A DNA stretch of 64,000 nt from Lactococcus protaetiae (lineage in GTDB: Bacteria; Bacillota; Bacilli; Lactobacillales; Streptococcaceae). The stretch lies in contig NZ_CP041356.1 in NCBI RefSeq assembly GCF_006965445.1, positions 1,488,001 through 1,552,000 of the forward strand, given 5' to 3'. The notes below the pieces were generated by a model. The model saw only the letters and a program-made list of their open reading frames with translations. It had not been told where the DNA came from and ran no database searches. The position numbers were made by a program, and so were the translations under genes. Below, in pieces: positions 9,026 through 18,020 of this stretch (positions are counted from its first letter, which is position 1; every line of letters begins with the position of its first letter).

Positions 9026-10582
9026 TTGTCAAAACGTGCATTAATCAGTGTTTCAGATAAGACGGGGATTGTAGAATTTGCCGGAGAATTGGTCAAGTTG
9101 GGTTGGGAGATTATTTCAACGGGAGGGACAAAAGCGGCTTTGGATGCTGCCGAAATTCCGAACATTGCGATTGATGATGTTACGGGTTTTCCTGAGATGA
9201 TGGATGGCCGTGTGAAAACCTTGCACCCTTTGGTGCATGGGGCACTCCTCGGACGACGAGATGTTGAAAGCCATCTTAAGGCAATGCATGAGTATGGGAT
9301 TCAGCCGATTGACCTTGTAGTGGTTAATCTTTATCCGTTCAAAGAAACATTACTTGCAGGCGGCAGTTATGAAGAGATGATTGAGAAGATTGATATTGGT
9401 GGTCCCTCAATGCTACGCTCAGCGGCTAAAAATCATGCTGCGGTAACCGTTTTGACAGACCCAGCAGATTATGAAACTGTTTTGACAGAGCTGTCAAATA
9501 CTGGGGAAACGCTGTTAACCACCCGAAAACGTTTGGCTGCCAAGGTTTTTCGCCATACGGCAAGTTATGATGCGCTGATTGCGGATTATTTAGGCAAGCA
9601 GCTCCACGTGACAGATCCTGAGCGCACGACATTGACTTATGATGTCAATCAACGTTTGCGTTATGGTGAAAATGAACATCAAGCTGCAGTATTTTATCAA
9701 ACGGCGCTTTCAACGAGTTACTCGATTGCGCAGAGCAAGCAGCTCAATGGAAAAGCACTTTCATTTAATAATATTCGTGACGCGGATGCAGCGATTAAAA
9801 TTGCGCGCGATTTCACAGCAGCACCGACCGTTGTGGCGTTGAAACACATGAATCCTTGTGGGATTGGAACGAGCGACACGATTGAGCAGGCTTGGGACTA
9901 TGCCTTTGAAGCGGATTCTGTGTCAATTTTCGGTGGCATTGTTGTACTCAATCGTGAGGTTGACGCAGCAACGGCTGAAAAAATGCACAAAATTTTCCTT
10001 GAAATCATCATTGCACCAAGCTATTCTGCCGAAGCTTTGGAAATTTTGACGACGAAGAAGAAAAATCTGCGCTTGCTCCAGCTTGATTTCGCTGAAGCAG
10101 AAGCTTCCAAATCTGAGATGGAATACACCGGCGTGCTTGGCGGACTATTGGTGCAAAATCAAGATGTCATTGTAGAAAATCCAGCAGAATGGACAGTCGC
10201 AACAAAAACTCAGCCGACAGCACCGCAGTTTGAAGCCCTGAAATTTGCCTGGAAAGCGGTCAAATTTGTCAAGTCAAACGGAATTTTGGTATCCAATGAA
10301 CACCAGACTTTGGGCGTTGGACCAGGTCAAACCAACCGTGTTGGCTCAGTTAAAATCGCGCTGGAAGCCGCATTTGAGAAGTCTCGTGAACTAACAGAAA
10401 ATGCTGTGCTTGCGTCAGATGCTTTCTTCCCCTTTGCTGACAATATTGACGAAATCGCAAAATCAGGTGTCAAAGCCATCGTCCAACCTGGTGGGTCGGT
10501 ACGCGACCAAGAGGTGATTGACGCTTGCGACAAGTACGGGATTGCCATGGTGTTCACTGGGGTGAGACATTTTAGACATTGA
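9026..10582 (+). CDS. purH: Bifunctional AICAR formyltransferase/IMP cyclohydrolase
   Basis: PurH carries out the last two steps to IMP. The N-terminal MGS-like cyclohydrolase domain opens [12 protein letters not shown] with [10 protein letters not shown], and the C-terminal transformylase domain carries RYGENEHQ and the catalytic KHMNPCG (K273, H274). The end reads [16 protein letters not shown]. Length 518 is normal. The start is TTG with a GAGG site 8 bases upstream, which fits the family N terminus MSKRALIS. It is monocistronic with its own PurBox promoter and a BOX-like repeat in its leader. Confidence 0.97.
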   Translation: MSKRALISVSDKTGIVEFAGELVKLGWEIISTGGTKAALDAAEIPNIAIDDVTGFPEMMDGRVKTLHPLVHGALLGRRDVESHLKAMHEYGIQPIDLVVVNLYPFKETLLAGGSYEEMIEKIDIGGPSMLRSAAKNHAAVTVLTDPADYETVLTELSNTGETLLTTRKRLAAKVFRHTASYDALIADYLGKQLHVTDPERTTLTYDVNQRLRYGENEHQAAVFYQTALSTSYSIAQSKQLNGKALSFNNIRDADAAIKIARDFTAAPTVVALKHMNPCGIGTSDTIEQAWDYAFEADSVSIFGGIVVLNREVDAATAEKMHKIFLEIIIAPSYSAEALEILTTKKKNLRLLQLDFAEAEASKSEMEYTGVLGGLLVQNQDVIVENPAEWTVATKTQPTAPQFEALKFAWKAVKFVKSNGILVSNEHQTLGVGPGQTNRVGSVKIALEAAFEKSRELTENAVLASDAFFPFADNIDEIAKSGVKAIVQPGGSVRDQEVIDACDKYGIAMVFTGVRHFRH

Positions 10583-10592
10583 AATCAACTTA

Positions 10593-10628
10593 CAGCCTGT
10601 CAATTTACTGACAGAGCTGTCTTTTTTT
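10593..10628 (+). terminator. Probable terminator after purH
   Basis: CTGTCA and TGACAG pair around a 6-base loop, and a second GACAG/CTGTC pairing is possible before a run of seven Ts. It is built from the same TGTCAG words as the palindrome family. Confidence 0.6.
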
Positions 10629-10662
10629 GATAAAATATGAGATAGAATATTTTCTAAGAAAT

Positions 10663-10864
10663 GAGAAAGGAACTGAGTTCGCCCTCCTAGGAGCTAGCGA
10701 CAATGTGACATCAAAGATATCACATTGTTGCTGTCCGCGAAGTCTAAGCGCTGAAGCGCCAAGACCGTGCGGCAGGCGATTAGATAAAATGGAACCTGCA
10801 CTATGTGCAGAACCACATTTTCCTAAATTGCTACACTCCTGAGCAGTCGGGCTCACATCTTATT
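10663..10864 (+). repeat. Leader segment shared with the trpD upstream region, copy 1
   Basis: It begins GAGAAAGGAACTGAGTTCGC and ends GAGCAGTCGG plus CTCACATCTTATT immediately before an ATG. A second copy with the same ends but a different middle lies at 59088-59252 before trpD. In both, the end segment is in frame with the downstream gene, encoding QS-S-SHLIM. This copy also contains a fragment of repeat R2 (CATCAAAGATATCACATTG). Confidence 0.7.
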
Positions 10865-11557
10865 ATGACAGTTTTACTTTTCGACATTGACAACACTCTT
10901 CTCAATTTTGACAAAGCGGAGTATGATGCGCTGGGCAAGATTTTTGCGCATTATCACATTGCTGATACGGCTGAAAATCGGGCGATTTATTCACGAGAAA
11001 ACAAAGCACTTTGGCGGATTCATGAGTCGGGTGGAATGTCGCGCGAAGCGCTTACTTCGACTCGATTTGTGAAGGCTTTTGAGGCACTGAATGTCTGGTC
11101 TGATGGGCTTGATGGTGTTGCGATTGATGCGGAATATCAGACCTATTTGTCAGAGGGGCATGAGCTGATGAGCCATGCTAAAGAATTGCTGTCAGTGCTG
11201 ACAGAGCGTCGTCAGGAGATGTATGTTGTGAGTAATGGTACATCGCGTGTGTCGCGACCTCGTATTGTGGAAGCGGGTATTGCCGAATACTTCCAAGAAA
11301 TTTTCATTAGCGAAGAAGTAGGGGCGCATAAGCCTTCTCGCGAATTTTTCGACCGTGTATTTGCGCAGATTGATAGCGCAGAACGTAAGGAATTTACGAT
11401 TGTCGGCGATAGTCTTGCAACGGATATCTTGGGTGGCAAAAACGCTGGTATTCACACGGTTTGGTACAATCCAAAACATCTTATGTATTCAGAAGATATT
11501 AAACCTGAGCGTGAGATTTCTGATTTGTTGGAGATTTTAGAGCTGGTAGGAGAATAA
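10865..11557 (+). CDS. HAD-family pyrimidine 5'-nucleotidase (YjjG type)
   Basis: A 230-residue HAD phosphatase with an alpha-helical cap. Motif I is FDIDNTLLNF (D7 and D9), motif II is VVSNGTS, and motif IV is IVGDSLATDILGG. Family members such as YjjG hydrolyse (non-canonical) pyrimidine nucleotides. The ATG used has no clear ribosome site; the frame stays open upstream to a GTG at 10805 through a shared repeat, so an N-terminal extension is possible. The GTCAGTGCTGAC palindrome at 11189-11204 encodes LSVLTE inside the gene. Confidence 0.85.
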   Translation: MTVLLFDIDNTLLNFDKAEYDALGKIFAHYHIADTAENRAIYSRENKALWRIHESGGMSREALTSTRFVKAFEALNVWSDGLDGVAIDAEYQTYLSEGHELMSHAKELLSVLTERRQEMYVVSNGTSRVSRPRIVEAGIAEYFQEIFISEEVGAHKPSREFFDRVFAQIDSAERKEFTIVGDSLATDILGGKNAGIHTVWYNPKHLMYSEDIKPEREISDLLEILELVGE

Positions 11558-11559
11558 GA

Positions 11560-11583
11560 AAAAGCGCTCAACCAAGCGCTTTT
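11560..11583. terminator. Bidirectional terminator
   Basis: AAAAGCGCT and AGCGCTTTT form a 9-bp stem around CAACCA, serving both the nucleotidase gene and the convergent tetR gene. Confidence 0.85.
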
Positions 11584-11592
11584 CATCTCCAA

Positions 11593-12108
11593 TCAAACAT
11601 GACTCAAAACATCCTCTACCGAAAAAGAACCATCAAAAAGCAGTCGCAAAGTCAGCGTCATTTTATTCGCCAGAATACGAGCGTCAAGCGCAGAATAAGC
11701 AGACTCGACAAGCAGCTCAGCAATCGTTTGCTCATAAAGCGCCCAAGTCTTGAGGAGGCGCAGCCGCAAATGTGGCGTCTCGTCAATGATTTTTGGGATA
11801 TTGAAAAAGTTTTTCGGGTCATCATCGTCAGCGATACACTGCCGGATAAAGTCAGGATAACTCTCCCAAACATTGTCAGGATTTGACCTCAGCCAAGACG
11901 AGATTAAATCTAGGAGAATGGTTTCATCATTAAAGATAATATCGTCCTTGCTCGAAAAATATTGAAAAAGGGTTTTTTTAGCAATCGCTGAGGCTGTCGC
12001 AATTTCCTCGGTGGTTACGCCATCAAAGCCCTTTTCTTCAAAAAGGCGCAGCGCATTTTCTATGATTTCAAGCCGTTTGGCTTTTTTCTTTTCTTCTCTT
12101 AAGCTCAT
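11593..12108 (-). CDS. TetR-family repressor of the adjacent efflux gene
   Basis: A 171-residue TetR regulator. The helix-turn-helix spans GFDGVTTEEIATASAIAKKTLFQ near residues 30-55, and the ligand-binding half is C-terminal. The frame extends 45 codons upstream, but the proper N terminus is MSLREEKKKAKRLEI. It is divergent from a DHA2 efflux gene, and the space between holds GGTAACT-type inverted repeats overlapping the promoter, so it most likely represses both genes until a toxic ligand binds. Confidence 0.9.
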   Translation of the reverse strand: MSLREEKKKAKRLEIIENALRLFEEKGFDGVTTEEIATASAIAKKTLFQYFSSKDDIIFNDETILLDLISSWLRSNPDNVWESYPDFIRQCIADDDDPKNFFNIPKIIDETPHLRLRLLKTWALYEQTIAELLVESAYSALDARILANKMTLTLRLLFDGSFSVEDVLSHV

Positions 12109-12130
12109 AAATTGATTATAACATATTTTT

Positions 12131-12207
12131 AGTAACTCGGTAACTTTTTTGTTGACAAATAAAAAGTAACCGAGTATAATAATTTTGTAAAAGGTAACTG
12201 AGTTACC
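12131..12207 (+). promoter_or_regulatory. Efflux promoter with TetR operators
   Basis: A -35 TTGACA (12152-12157) and -10 TATAAT (12175-12180) are separated by 17 bases. Three related sites surround them: AGTAACTCGGTAACT (12131-12145), AAGTAACCGAGTA over the -10, and the perfect palindrome GGTAACTGAGTTACC (12193-12207). Repression by blocking RNA polymerase is the simple reading. Confidence 0.85.
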
Positions 12208-12231
12208 AAAAGAAAGCCAGGTTATTTCACA

Positions 12232-13656
12232 ATGGAAAAACACAACAATATGCGCTTGCTCATGATTCCACTCATGCTGGTGCTATTTATCTCTACACTT
12301 GACCAAACGGTCGTGGCAGCAAGTCTAAGCTCAATCGGCAAGGCACTTGGTGATGCCAATCAAGTCACATGGGTAACGACTGCTTACTTGATTACAAGCG
12401 CCGTTACTACGCTGATTTTTGGCAAACTTGGTGATATGATTGGGCGCAAGCTCATGCTTCAAGTTTCGCTCAGTATTTTTCTGATTGGTTCGCTTTTGTG
12501 CGGACTTTCAGGCAATATGTGGTTGCTCATTGCCAGCCGTGCTTTTCAAGGCATTGGTGGTGGCGGTCTCGCAACGCTTTGTATGGCAGTGGTCGGTGAT
12601 CTTGTCCCACCACTCGAACGCTCACGCTATCAAGGCTTGATTGGGCTGGTTCCATCTGTTGCGTTGGTTGCAGGACCATTCTTGGGAGGTTTTATTACAG
12701 ACCAACTCAGCTGGCATTGGATTTTCTTCATTAATCTTCCGATTGGCATCGTGGCACTCGTTTTTATTGGCGCTTGCCTTCATCTTGAAAAACGTAAAAT
12801 CTCAGGAAAGATTGACGTCTGGGGAGCAGTCACGATTTCGATTGCGACAGCGACACTTTTGCTCAACCTCAGTCTTGGCGGTGAAAAATGGACATGGGCT
12901 TCAGGACAAAGTATCGGTTTATTTGCGACCGCTGCCCTCATGCTCCTCGCCTTTATCTTGATCGAACGTAAGGTAAAAGCACCGATTACACCATTGACTT
13001 TTTTCAAATCCAATATTTTCACGATATCTACGATTCAATTTTTCTTGGTTTCAGCAACAATGTTTGTTTTCATGCTTTTCACGCCGATGTATTTCCAAAT
13101 GCTTCGTGGTTATTCTGCAAGTAGCGCAGGCTCAACCGTGATTCCGCTGATGATTGGGGTTATCATAGCCTCAGCATCACTTGGTGAATTTATCACACGC
13201 ACAGGTCGTTATAAAATTCTCCCTGTTTTTGCTAGTAGCTTGATTGCAATTAGTGCGCTGATGATGGGAATGATAGGTGAGCATACAAATGTCTGGTATG
13301 TCGCAGCAGCACTCTTTATCAGCGGTCTTGGACAAGGGGCAATGATTCAAACCGTCACAGTTGCTGGGCAAAATGCCGTGCCTTTTCAGCATATCGGGGC
13401 AGCCACAGGAGCACTCAATTTCTTTAAAAGTCTTGGTGGCTCATTTAGCTCCGTTATTTTTGCCTCTATCTTGGCAAATGCGACTGGAAACAGCCTACTT
13501 CCAGCACATTTGGCGCACGGCTTCTCTATCACATTCCTCTGGGTTCTTCCGCTCATGGCAATTTCCTTTATCCTCGCTATCTTCATGAAAGAAAAACCAC
13601 TCTCAGAAGAAATGGTTAAAATCGCTGCTGGTGAAGAAGAAGCGCCAGAATATTGA
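12232..13656 (+). CDS. DHA2-family multidrug efflux transporter (EmrB/QacA type)
   Basis: A 474-residue major facilitator protein with about 14 hydrophobic segments. Motif C-like DQTVVAASL in helix 1, the loop motif GKLGDMIGRKLM and SRAFQGIGGGG are diagnostic of proton-driven DHA2 drug exporters. It should export cationic or amphipathic compounds across the cell membrane. Its gene is divergent from a TetR regulator with operators on its promoter. The substrate is unknown. Confidence 0.9.
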   Translation: MEKHNNMRLLMIPLMLVLFISTLDQTVVAASLSSIGKALGDANQVTWVTTAYLITSAVTTLIFGKLGDMIGRKLMLQVSLSIFLIGSLLCGLSGNMWLLIASRAFQGIGGGGLATLCMAVVGDLVPPLERSRYQGLIGLVPSVALVAGPFLGGFITDQLSWHWIFFINLPIGIVALVFIGACLHLEKRKISGKIDVWGAVTISIATATLLLNLSLGGEKWTWASGQSIGLFATAALMLLAFILIERKVKAPITPLTFFKSNIFTISTIQFFLVSATMFVFMLFTPMYFQMLRGYSASSAGSTVIPLMIGVIIASASLGEFITRTGRYKILPVFASSLIAISALMMGMIGEHTNVWYVAAALFISGLGQGAMIQTVTVAGQNAVPFQHIGAATGALNFFKSLGGSFSSVIFASILANATGNSLLPAHLAHGFSITFLWVLPLMAISFILAIFMKEKPLSEEMVKIAAGEEEAPEY

Positions 13657-13679
13657 ATAGAATTTATACTGTTTTGTTT

Positions 13680-13912
13680 GCCTTTTTATCAGACGCTTCA
13701 GTCGCTAGATAAAAAGGACAGATGTTCATCGCGTAGCCCAAAGGGCGGAGATAGCACTTAGACTTCTGGGACAAGGAGATCTCATATCTTTGATGTTAAG
13801 CAGACTGTTGCAGCTCTAGCTGCGTACAGGCCGCTTAGTTGTTACACCTAGAGGTTGTACCCTACCATTTGTAGGGTAAGAAAGGGGTCCCCACTAATGA
13901 AGTAATCACTTT
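13680..13912 (-). repeat. Composite repeat, reverse orientation (R3 and R2 pieces, E-type stem, copy E8)
   Basis: On the minus strand it starts AAAGTGATTACTTCATTAGTGGGG (13888-13911), the first two stems of the BOX-like element. R2 follows (13779-13859: CCTCTAGGTGTAAC, GCAGCT/AGCTGC and the CATCAAAGATATGAG segment). R3-type fragments (CTAGATAAAAAGG, GCGTAGCCCAAAGGGCGGAGATAGCAC) come last. It fills the space between the efflux gene and the SDR gene. Confidence 0.75.
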
Positions 13913-13920
13913 AATTTTCC

Positions 13921-14937
13921 TCAATAATCCAGCCCAGTGCTACTGACAGAAATTTCCCAAAGTCTGTCAGCTGCTTTGAGGTCAATCGAGTGTTGACGGA
14001 CACCGCCGCCAAAGTTGTCAGCTTCGCTGTCAGCCATCAGTCTTGCGATATTGACGTCTTCGCAGTAAAGACCACCCTTGTCAGTGAGGTCAGGGCTGAC
14101 GGCTGCCCAAACTTGTGTTGCTGCGCCTTGACGAGTGGTTTTGAAATAACGATATTTGCTACGGTCAAAGCCAGCTTTTAGACCTTGAAAAAAGACAGGA
14201 ATATGAATAAAACCGAACTTGTCAGCGATTGTCCGTTGCCAGGGGGCGACATGAAATTGCTCGCGACCGATATTTGTCATAAGGACCATGCCAGGATGAA
14301 CGGCGAAAGCGCGTATGCCGTCTTTTTGTCCGAGTGCGTCAAGTTTGACGGAAAACAAGACATTTGCCGTTTTTGATTGCTGATAGCCGATTTGAGGACT
14401 GTAGGTGCTTTCGTCAGTGAAGTTCCAGTCTGCCAGCAAGCCTGTGGACTGTTGAGCACGGCTAGAAACTGTGATGACACGGGCATTTCCAGCTGCTTTG
14501 AGCAAGGGTAAAAGCTCCATTGTTAATTGGAAATGTCCGAGATGATTGGTCGCAAAGTGAGATTCTATCCCACGCTCATCGCGCTGCAGCGGAACATACA
14601 TGATTCCAGCAGAATTGACCAAAATGTCAATCTTGTCAAATTTACTTTTGACGCTGTCAGCAAAATCATGAATACTGACAGGATTTTGTAAGTTCATTGG
14701 TAAAACTGTCAAATTTGACAGTCCTGTCAATGCTGTCTGTGCCACATCAAGCCGTCTAGCAGGAACGATGACTTGCGCGCCAGCACTGACAAATTGCTTA
14801 ACCGTTTCTAGCCCAACGCCTGAATAACCGCCTGTCACCAGTGCGATTTTCCCAGTCAAGTCAATATCTTTCATCACTTTTTTTGCAGTTGTTTTAAAAT
14901 TAAACTTGTAGTTGTCAAATGGAATTTGCTGATTCAT
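13921..14937 (-). CDS. Short-chain dehydrogenase/reductase
   Basis: A 338-residue SDR protein of the retinol-dehydrogenase/WW-oxidoreductase-like group. The NAD(P) fold shows TGGYSGVGLE, followed by NSAGIMY, the catalytic serine in TVSSRAQ, and YQQSKTAN (Y and K of YxxxK). It reduces or oxidises a carbonyl or alcohol; the substrate is not evident. AAGGAG lies 6 bases before the ATG. It is divergent from a TetR regulator whose promoter region it shares. The coding strand is rich in TGTCA/TGACA words. Confidence 0.88.
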   Translation of the reverse strand: MNQQIPFDNYKFNFKTTAKKVMKDIDLTGKIALVTGGYSGVGLETVKQFVSAGAQVIVPARRLDVAQTALTGLSNLTVLPMNLQNPVSIHDFADSVKSKFDKIDILVNSAGIMYVPLQRDERGIESHFATNHLGHFQLTMELLPLLKAAGNARVITVSSRAQQSTGLLADWNFTDESTYSPQIGYQQSKTANVLFSVKLDALGQKDGIRAFAVHPGMVLMTNIGREQFHVAPWQRTIADKFGFIHIPVFFQGLKAGFDRSKYRYFKTTRQGAATQVWAAVSPDLTDKGGLYCEDVNIARLMADSEADNFGGGVRQHSIDLKAADRLWEISVSSTGLDY

Positions 14938-15044
14938 TTTTTCGCTCCTTTGTGATATGATACAAGTGTAACGTTTGGAGCGTCATTTTTCAAGATAAAA
15001 CGACTGTCAAAGCGCTAAAATTGACAGTTTCAAAGGAGTGTAAC

Positions 15045-15575
15045 ATGACCGAGCGCAAGAATCAGTATCAATCTTTTCACGAATTTATCATCACGGCGAC
15101 CATGCAATGTCTGGATAAGCACACGCTTTCAGAGTTGTCAGTAACCGAGATTTGCGAGCGAGCAGGAGTCAGCCGAATGGCATTTTATCGCCATTTCAAG
15201 AGCAAAGAGCAGGTGCTGCTGGAGTATTTCACGCCAATATACGGTGACTTTTTGGATAATCTGTCAAATCTGACAGAAATCAACAGCCAGATTCTCGCCG
15301 AAAAACTCGTTGATTTTTTTGCCAGCCAAGGCGCTGAAATCAGAAAAGCCACGCAAGCAGGCTACTATCTCCTGATTTTTCAGGTCTTTACCAAAAAACT
15401 CGCCGAATTTTATGACAAAACAACGACTTGGGAGGACTACGTCAGCACCAAACGCCAATGGTGGAACGACTTCATGGCAGCAGGTCTATTCTACGTTTTG
15501 GGAAATTGGGCAAAACACAGCGGACCCGAAACGCGCGAGGAAGTGATCAAAATGGTGATTGAATTTCATGAATGA
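15045..15575 (+). CDS. TetR/AcrR-family regulator of the SDR gene
   Basis: A 176-residue TetR-type protein. The helix-turn-helix is LSVTEICERAGVSRMAFYR followed by HFKSKEQVL. The C-terminal half resembles the DhaS-like TetR_C group. AAGGAG precedes the ATG at 15045; an upstream in-frame ATG at 15021 lacks a site. The divergent arrangement with the SDR gene and the gap with an ACTGTCAAAGCGC...AATTGACAGT inverted repeat suggest local control. Confidence 0.88.
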   Translation: MTERKNQYQSFHEFIITATMQCLDKHTLSELSVTEICERAGVSRMAFYRHFKSKEQVLLEYFTPIYGDFLDNLSNLTEINSQILAEKLVDFFASQGAEIRKATQAGYYLLIFQVFTKKLAEFYDKTTTWEDYVSTKRQWWNDFMAAGLFYVLGNWAKHSGPETREEVIKMVIEFHE

Positions 15576-15588
15576 TTGAATAAAAATA

Positions 15589-15622
15589 GCTCTATTTCAC
15601 ATCAGAAATAGAGCCGTTTTTT
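15589..15622. terminator. Terminator after the tetR gene
   Basis: GCTCTATTTC pairs with GAAATAGAGC around a 6-base loop, followed by six or more Us. It also faces the end of the convergent minus-strand gene. Confidence 0.9.
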
Positions 15623-16142
15623 ATGAATTACCAGCAGTAGAATTGTCATTATTTCCCATACCACTCGGCATTAACATGATTGTTTTTGCCGTTTTTGATG
15701 TGCTGCTCGTTGGGATAATCACGACATTTGAGCCTGTGGTAACATCGCTAAGACTTGCGCTGCTTGATGAATCATCAGATGACGATGAGCTAGTCGTTCC
15801 GCCTTGATTAGGACCTTGTCCCATCTGGGCTTCTTGGACGCTTGTGCTGCTATTGATTGTGAAAGTTTCAGACGAACCAGACCTTGTTTTAATCGTAACT
15901 GATGACGAGCTTATCGTGCTGACCGTGCCCATATCGCCATTTTTCCTATCGCCAGCAAATCCGCCTGTTTGCCCCTGACCTTTCGTAAAATTCGCCGAAG
16001 TTTTGCTGTTGGCATGGTGTTGTCCGACAAAGTAACCGCCAGCAAATCCGCCTGCAGCAAAGAGAATTGCGATTAGTCCAGTCAAAATCAATAGAGGAGT
16101 CATCCTCTTTTTTCTCGTTCTAGCCTGATAGTTATTGCTCAT
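15621..16142 (-). CDS. Membrane-anchored Ser-rich protein with DUF5666-like domain
   Basis: 173 residues: a basic N terminus, one membrane segment (about 14-38, LLILTGLIAILFAAGGFAGG), then an extracytoplasmic region. GTVSTISSSSVTIKTRSG and TFTINSSTSVQ have the pattern of DUF5666-like small beta domains, interrupted by a Ser/Asp-rich low-complexity linker. The function is unknown; a cell-surface location is inferred. AAGGAG precedes the ATG. Confidence 0.75.
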   Translation of the reverse strand: MSNNYQARTRKKRMTPLLILTGLIAILFAAGGFAGGYFVGQHHANSKTSANFTKGQGQTGGFAGDRKNGDMGTVSTISSSSVTIKTRSGSSETFTINSSTSVQEAQMGQGPNQGGTTSSSSSDDSSSSASLSDVTTGSNVVIIPTSSTSKTAKTIMLMPSGMGNNDNSTAGNS

Positions 16143-16372
16143 ATTTTCTCCTTTTCTAAGATGTGAGTGCGACTTTTAGGAGGCTGAACTCAATTTTTCT
16201 GATAATGTGTATATTTTACTGGATAAATCTTTTAACTCTCTTAATTTATTCTTTGCCTGAGCTTAACACATCTATATTGCTTTTGAGATGAATGGCTTTT
16301 TGTTAAAATATTAATTAGAATAAAATGAGAAATTCATAATAACATGAACTCAATAAATAATGAGAGGAAAAT

Positions 16373-17608
16373 ATGGAAAAAGTAGAAACAGCGAAAAAGT
16401 TTTGGAATCGTGACTTCATTCTTTACATGATTTCATTTGATATGGCTGAGATTGCAACGGCATTTTTACGCTTTGCAATTCCTGTCTATATCTTGACTCA
16501 AACGGGTAATGCTACGCTTTTAGGCACAGTGATGACACTTTCTTGGTTTCCTTTTGTACTTTTTACCTCGGTCGGTGGTGTGCTGGCTGACCGGATGAAT
16601 AAAAGGCGGATTATTACCATTTTTAATTTTCTGATTGCACTGCTCATTGGAATTTACACGATTTTTTCAGGAATTTTTGACCATTTTTCCTTAACAGTTT
16701 CTCTGCTTTTTTTGATGACAAGTCTGCAAAGCTTGCAGTCACCCGCTTTTGACACGATTGTTTATCAGCTTATTCCAATGGAGCAGCTGATGAAAGCCAA
16801 TCAAGTCACATGGGTCCTAATGATTGCTTCAGGAGTTCTCGCACCAATGCTTGCAGGGCTTATGCTTGCTCATCTAGGACTGACCAGTCTCATGATTGCT
16901 AGTAGTTTGCTTTTCTTGCTTGCCGCTGGGCTAAATTCGCAGCTGAAAATCAGTTTCAAAAAGACGAAACAGGAACAGGGCATTTTTCGGACAAGCTGGT
17001 CAGATTTCAAGTCAAGCCTGAGATACATTGGACGAGAAGATGAGGTGCTCAAGCGCTCCACTATCGGCTTATTTCTCTATGCATTGCTGCTTTTCCCAAT
17101 CTTGACTTTACTCCCCACAGTTCTCATTCATCAGCGACTTCTTATGGGAGAGGCGAGTGTTGGCTTCGCACAAGGTTTTATTATGATTGGTGGTGTGCTG
17201 GGTGTTCTTTTAATCAGCAAAATCGGCAAGCAAGTGACTATCCAGAAAAGTGCGACTTTACTTATAGTCAGTTCGAGTTTGATGTTACTGACTCTCGTTT
17301 TGTTTGGGCTGACGGAGCATCCTGGACTAGCGTACGGGATTTTATTGGTCGGTTCTCTCTTGGTCAACACGACTTTAGTGATTTATTCGCTGAATTATTT
17401 TACCTATCTCGGTCAGCGTACTGACGAGCAGATGGTAGGCAAGATAATGGCTTTTGCCATAACCGTCATGATGTTGGGAGGGACACTCTCACAGTTTGCC
17501 CTCGGACGATTTTTTGAAATATTTAGTGAAAATCTTGCACTTGCAGGCATGATTTTACCACTTGTAGTGCTGTTATTTTCATTTACGATAAGGATAAAGA
17601 CGAAGTAA
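16373..17608 (+). CDS. MFS efflux transporter (macrolide-efflux-like)
   Basis: A 411-residue major facilitator protein with about 12 hydrophobic segments. GGVLADRMNKRRIIT is the loop 2-3 motif, and FLRFAIPVYILTQTGNATLLG near the start resembles MefA-type exporters. Some members pump macrolides, others are of unknown specificity. A GAGAGGAAAAT site precedes the ATG. It is followed after 46 bases by a MmcQ/YjbR gene and an ABC exporter, so it may lead a small export operon. Confidence 0.85.
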   Translation: MEKVETAKKFWNRDFILYMISFDMAEIATAFLRFAIPVYILTQTGNATLLGTVMTLSWFPFVLFTSVGGVLADRMNKRRIITIFNFLIALLIGIYTIFSGIFDHFSLTVSLLFLMTSLQSLQSPAFDTIVYQLIPMEQLMKANQVTWVLMIASGVLAPMLAGLMLAHLGLTSLMIASSLLFLLAAGLNSQLKISFKKTKQEQGIFRTSWSDFKSSLRYIGREDEVLKRSTIGLFLYALLLFPILTLLPTVLIHQRLLMGEASVGFAQGFIMIGGVLGVLLISKIGKQVTIQKSATLLIVSSSLMLLTLVLFGLTEHPGLAYGILLVGSLLVNTTLVIYSLNYFTYLGQRTDEQMVGKIMAFAITVMMLGGTLSQFALGRFFEIFSENLALAGMILPLVVLLFSFTIRIKTK

Positions 17609-17616
17609 ATCAAAAT

Positions 17617-17634
17617 CTGTCAGCATACTGACAG
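17617..17634. repeat. CTGTCAG-type palindrome, 18-base variant
   Basis: CTGTCAGCATACTGACAG lies between the MFS gene and the next gene and could form a small hairpin in the operon mRNA. Confidence 0.7.
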
Positions 17635-17654
17635 AAAATGACAAGGAGAAAAAG

Positions 17655-18020
17655 ATGAAACAAACGATTGATGATTACTTACAAGCAAAAATTGGCGCAG
17701 AAAAAGATTTTCAGCCTGACTGGGAGGCGCATCGTTATCTGATCCGTGGGAAAATGTTTGCCATGCACGCGACTGATAAAAATGGGAAGGAAATTTTGAC
17801 CCTCAAGCTCTTGCCCGAACACGGCGAGGAGTTGCGTGAGTTGCACAAGGACAAGATAATTGCAGGTTATTACATGAACAAAACGCACTGGAATAGCATT
17901 TATCTCACAGAAAATCTGCCTGATGAACTCATCAAAAAGATGATTGATGAGAGTTATCGTTTGATTCTTGGAGGATTTAGCAAGAAAGTGCAGCGTGAAA
18001 TTATGGAAGGAGAAGTATGA
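17655..18020 (+). CDS. MmcQ/YjbR-family protein
   Basis: A 121-residue protein of the MmcQ/YjbR (CyaY-like fold) family, often labelled DNA-binding without firm proof. KMFAMHATDKNGKEILTLKL and the closing YRLILGGFSKK fit the family. Its stop overlaps the start of the ABC ATPase gene (ATGA), so the two are translationally coupled. AAGGAG precedes its ATG. The function is unknown. Confidence 0.85.
   Translation: MKQTIDDYLQAKIGAEKDFQPDWEAHRYLIRGKMFAMHATDKNGKEILTLKLLPEHGEELRELHKDKIIAGYYMNKTHWNSIYLTENLPDELIKKMIDESYRLILGGFSKKVQREIMEGEV

Noticed and set aside
10605-10856. Open frames on both strands in the repeat before the nucleotidase gene
   Set aside because: They consist of repeat sequence; the translated peptides match no family.
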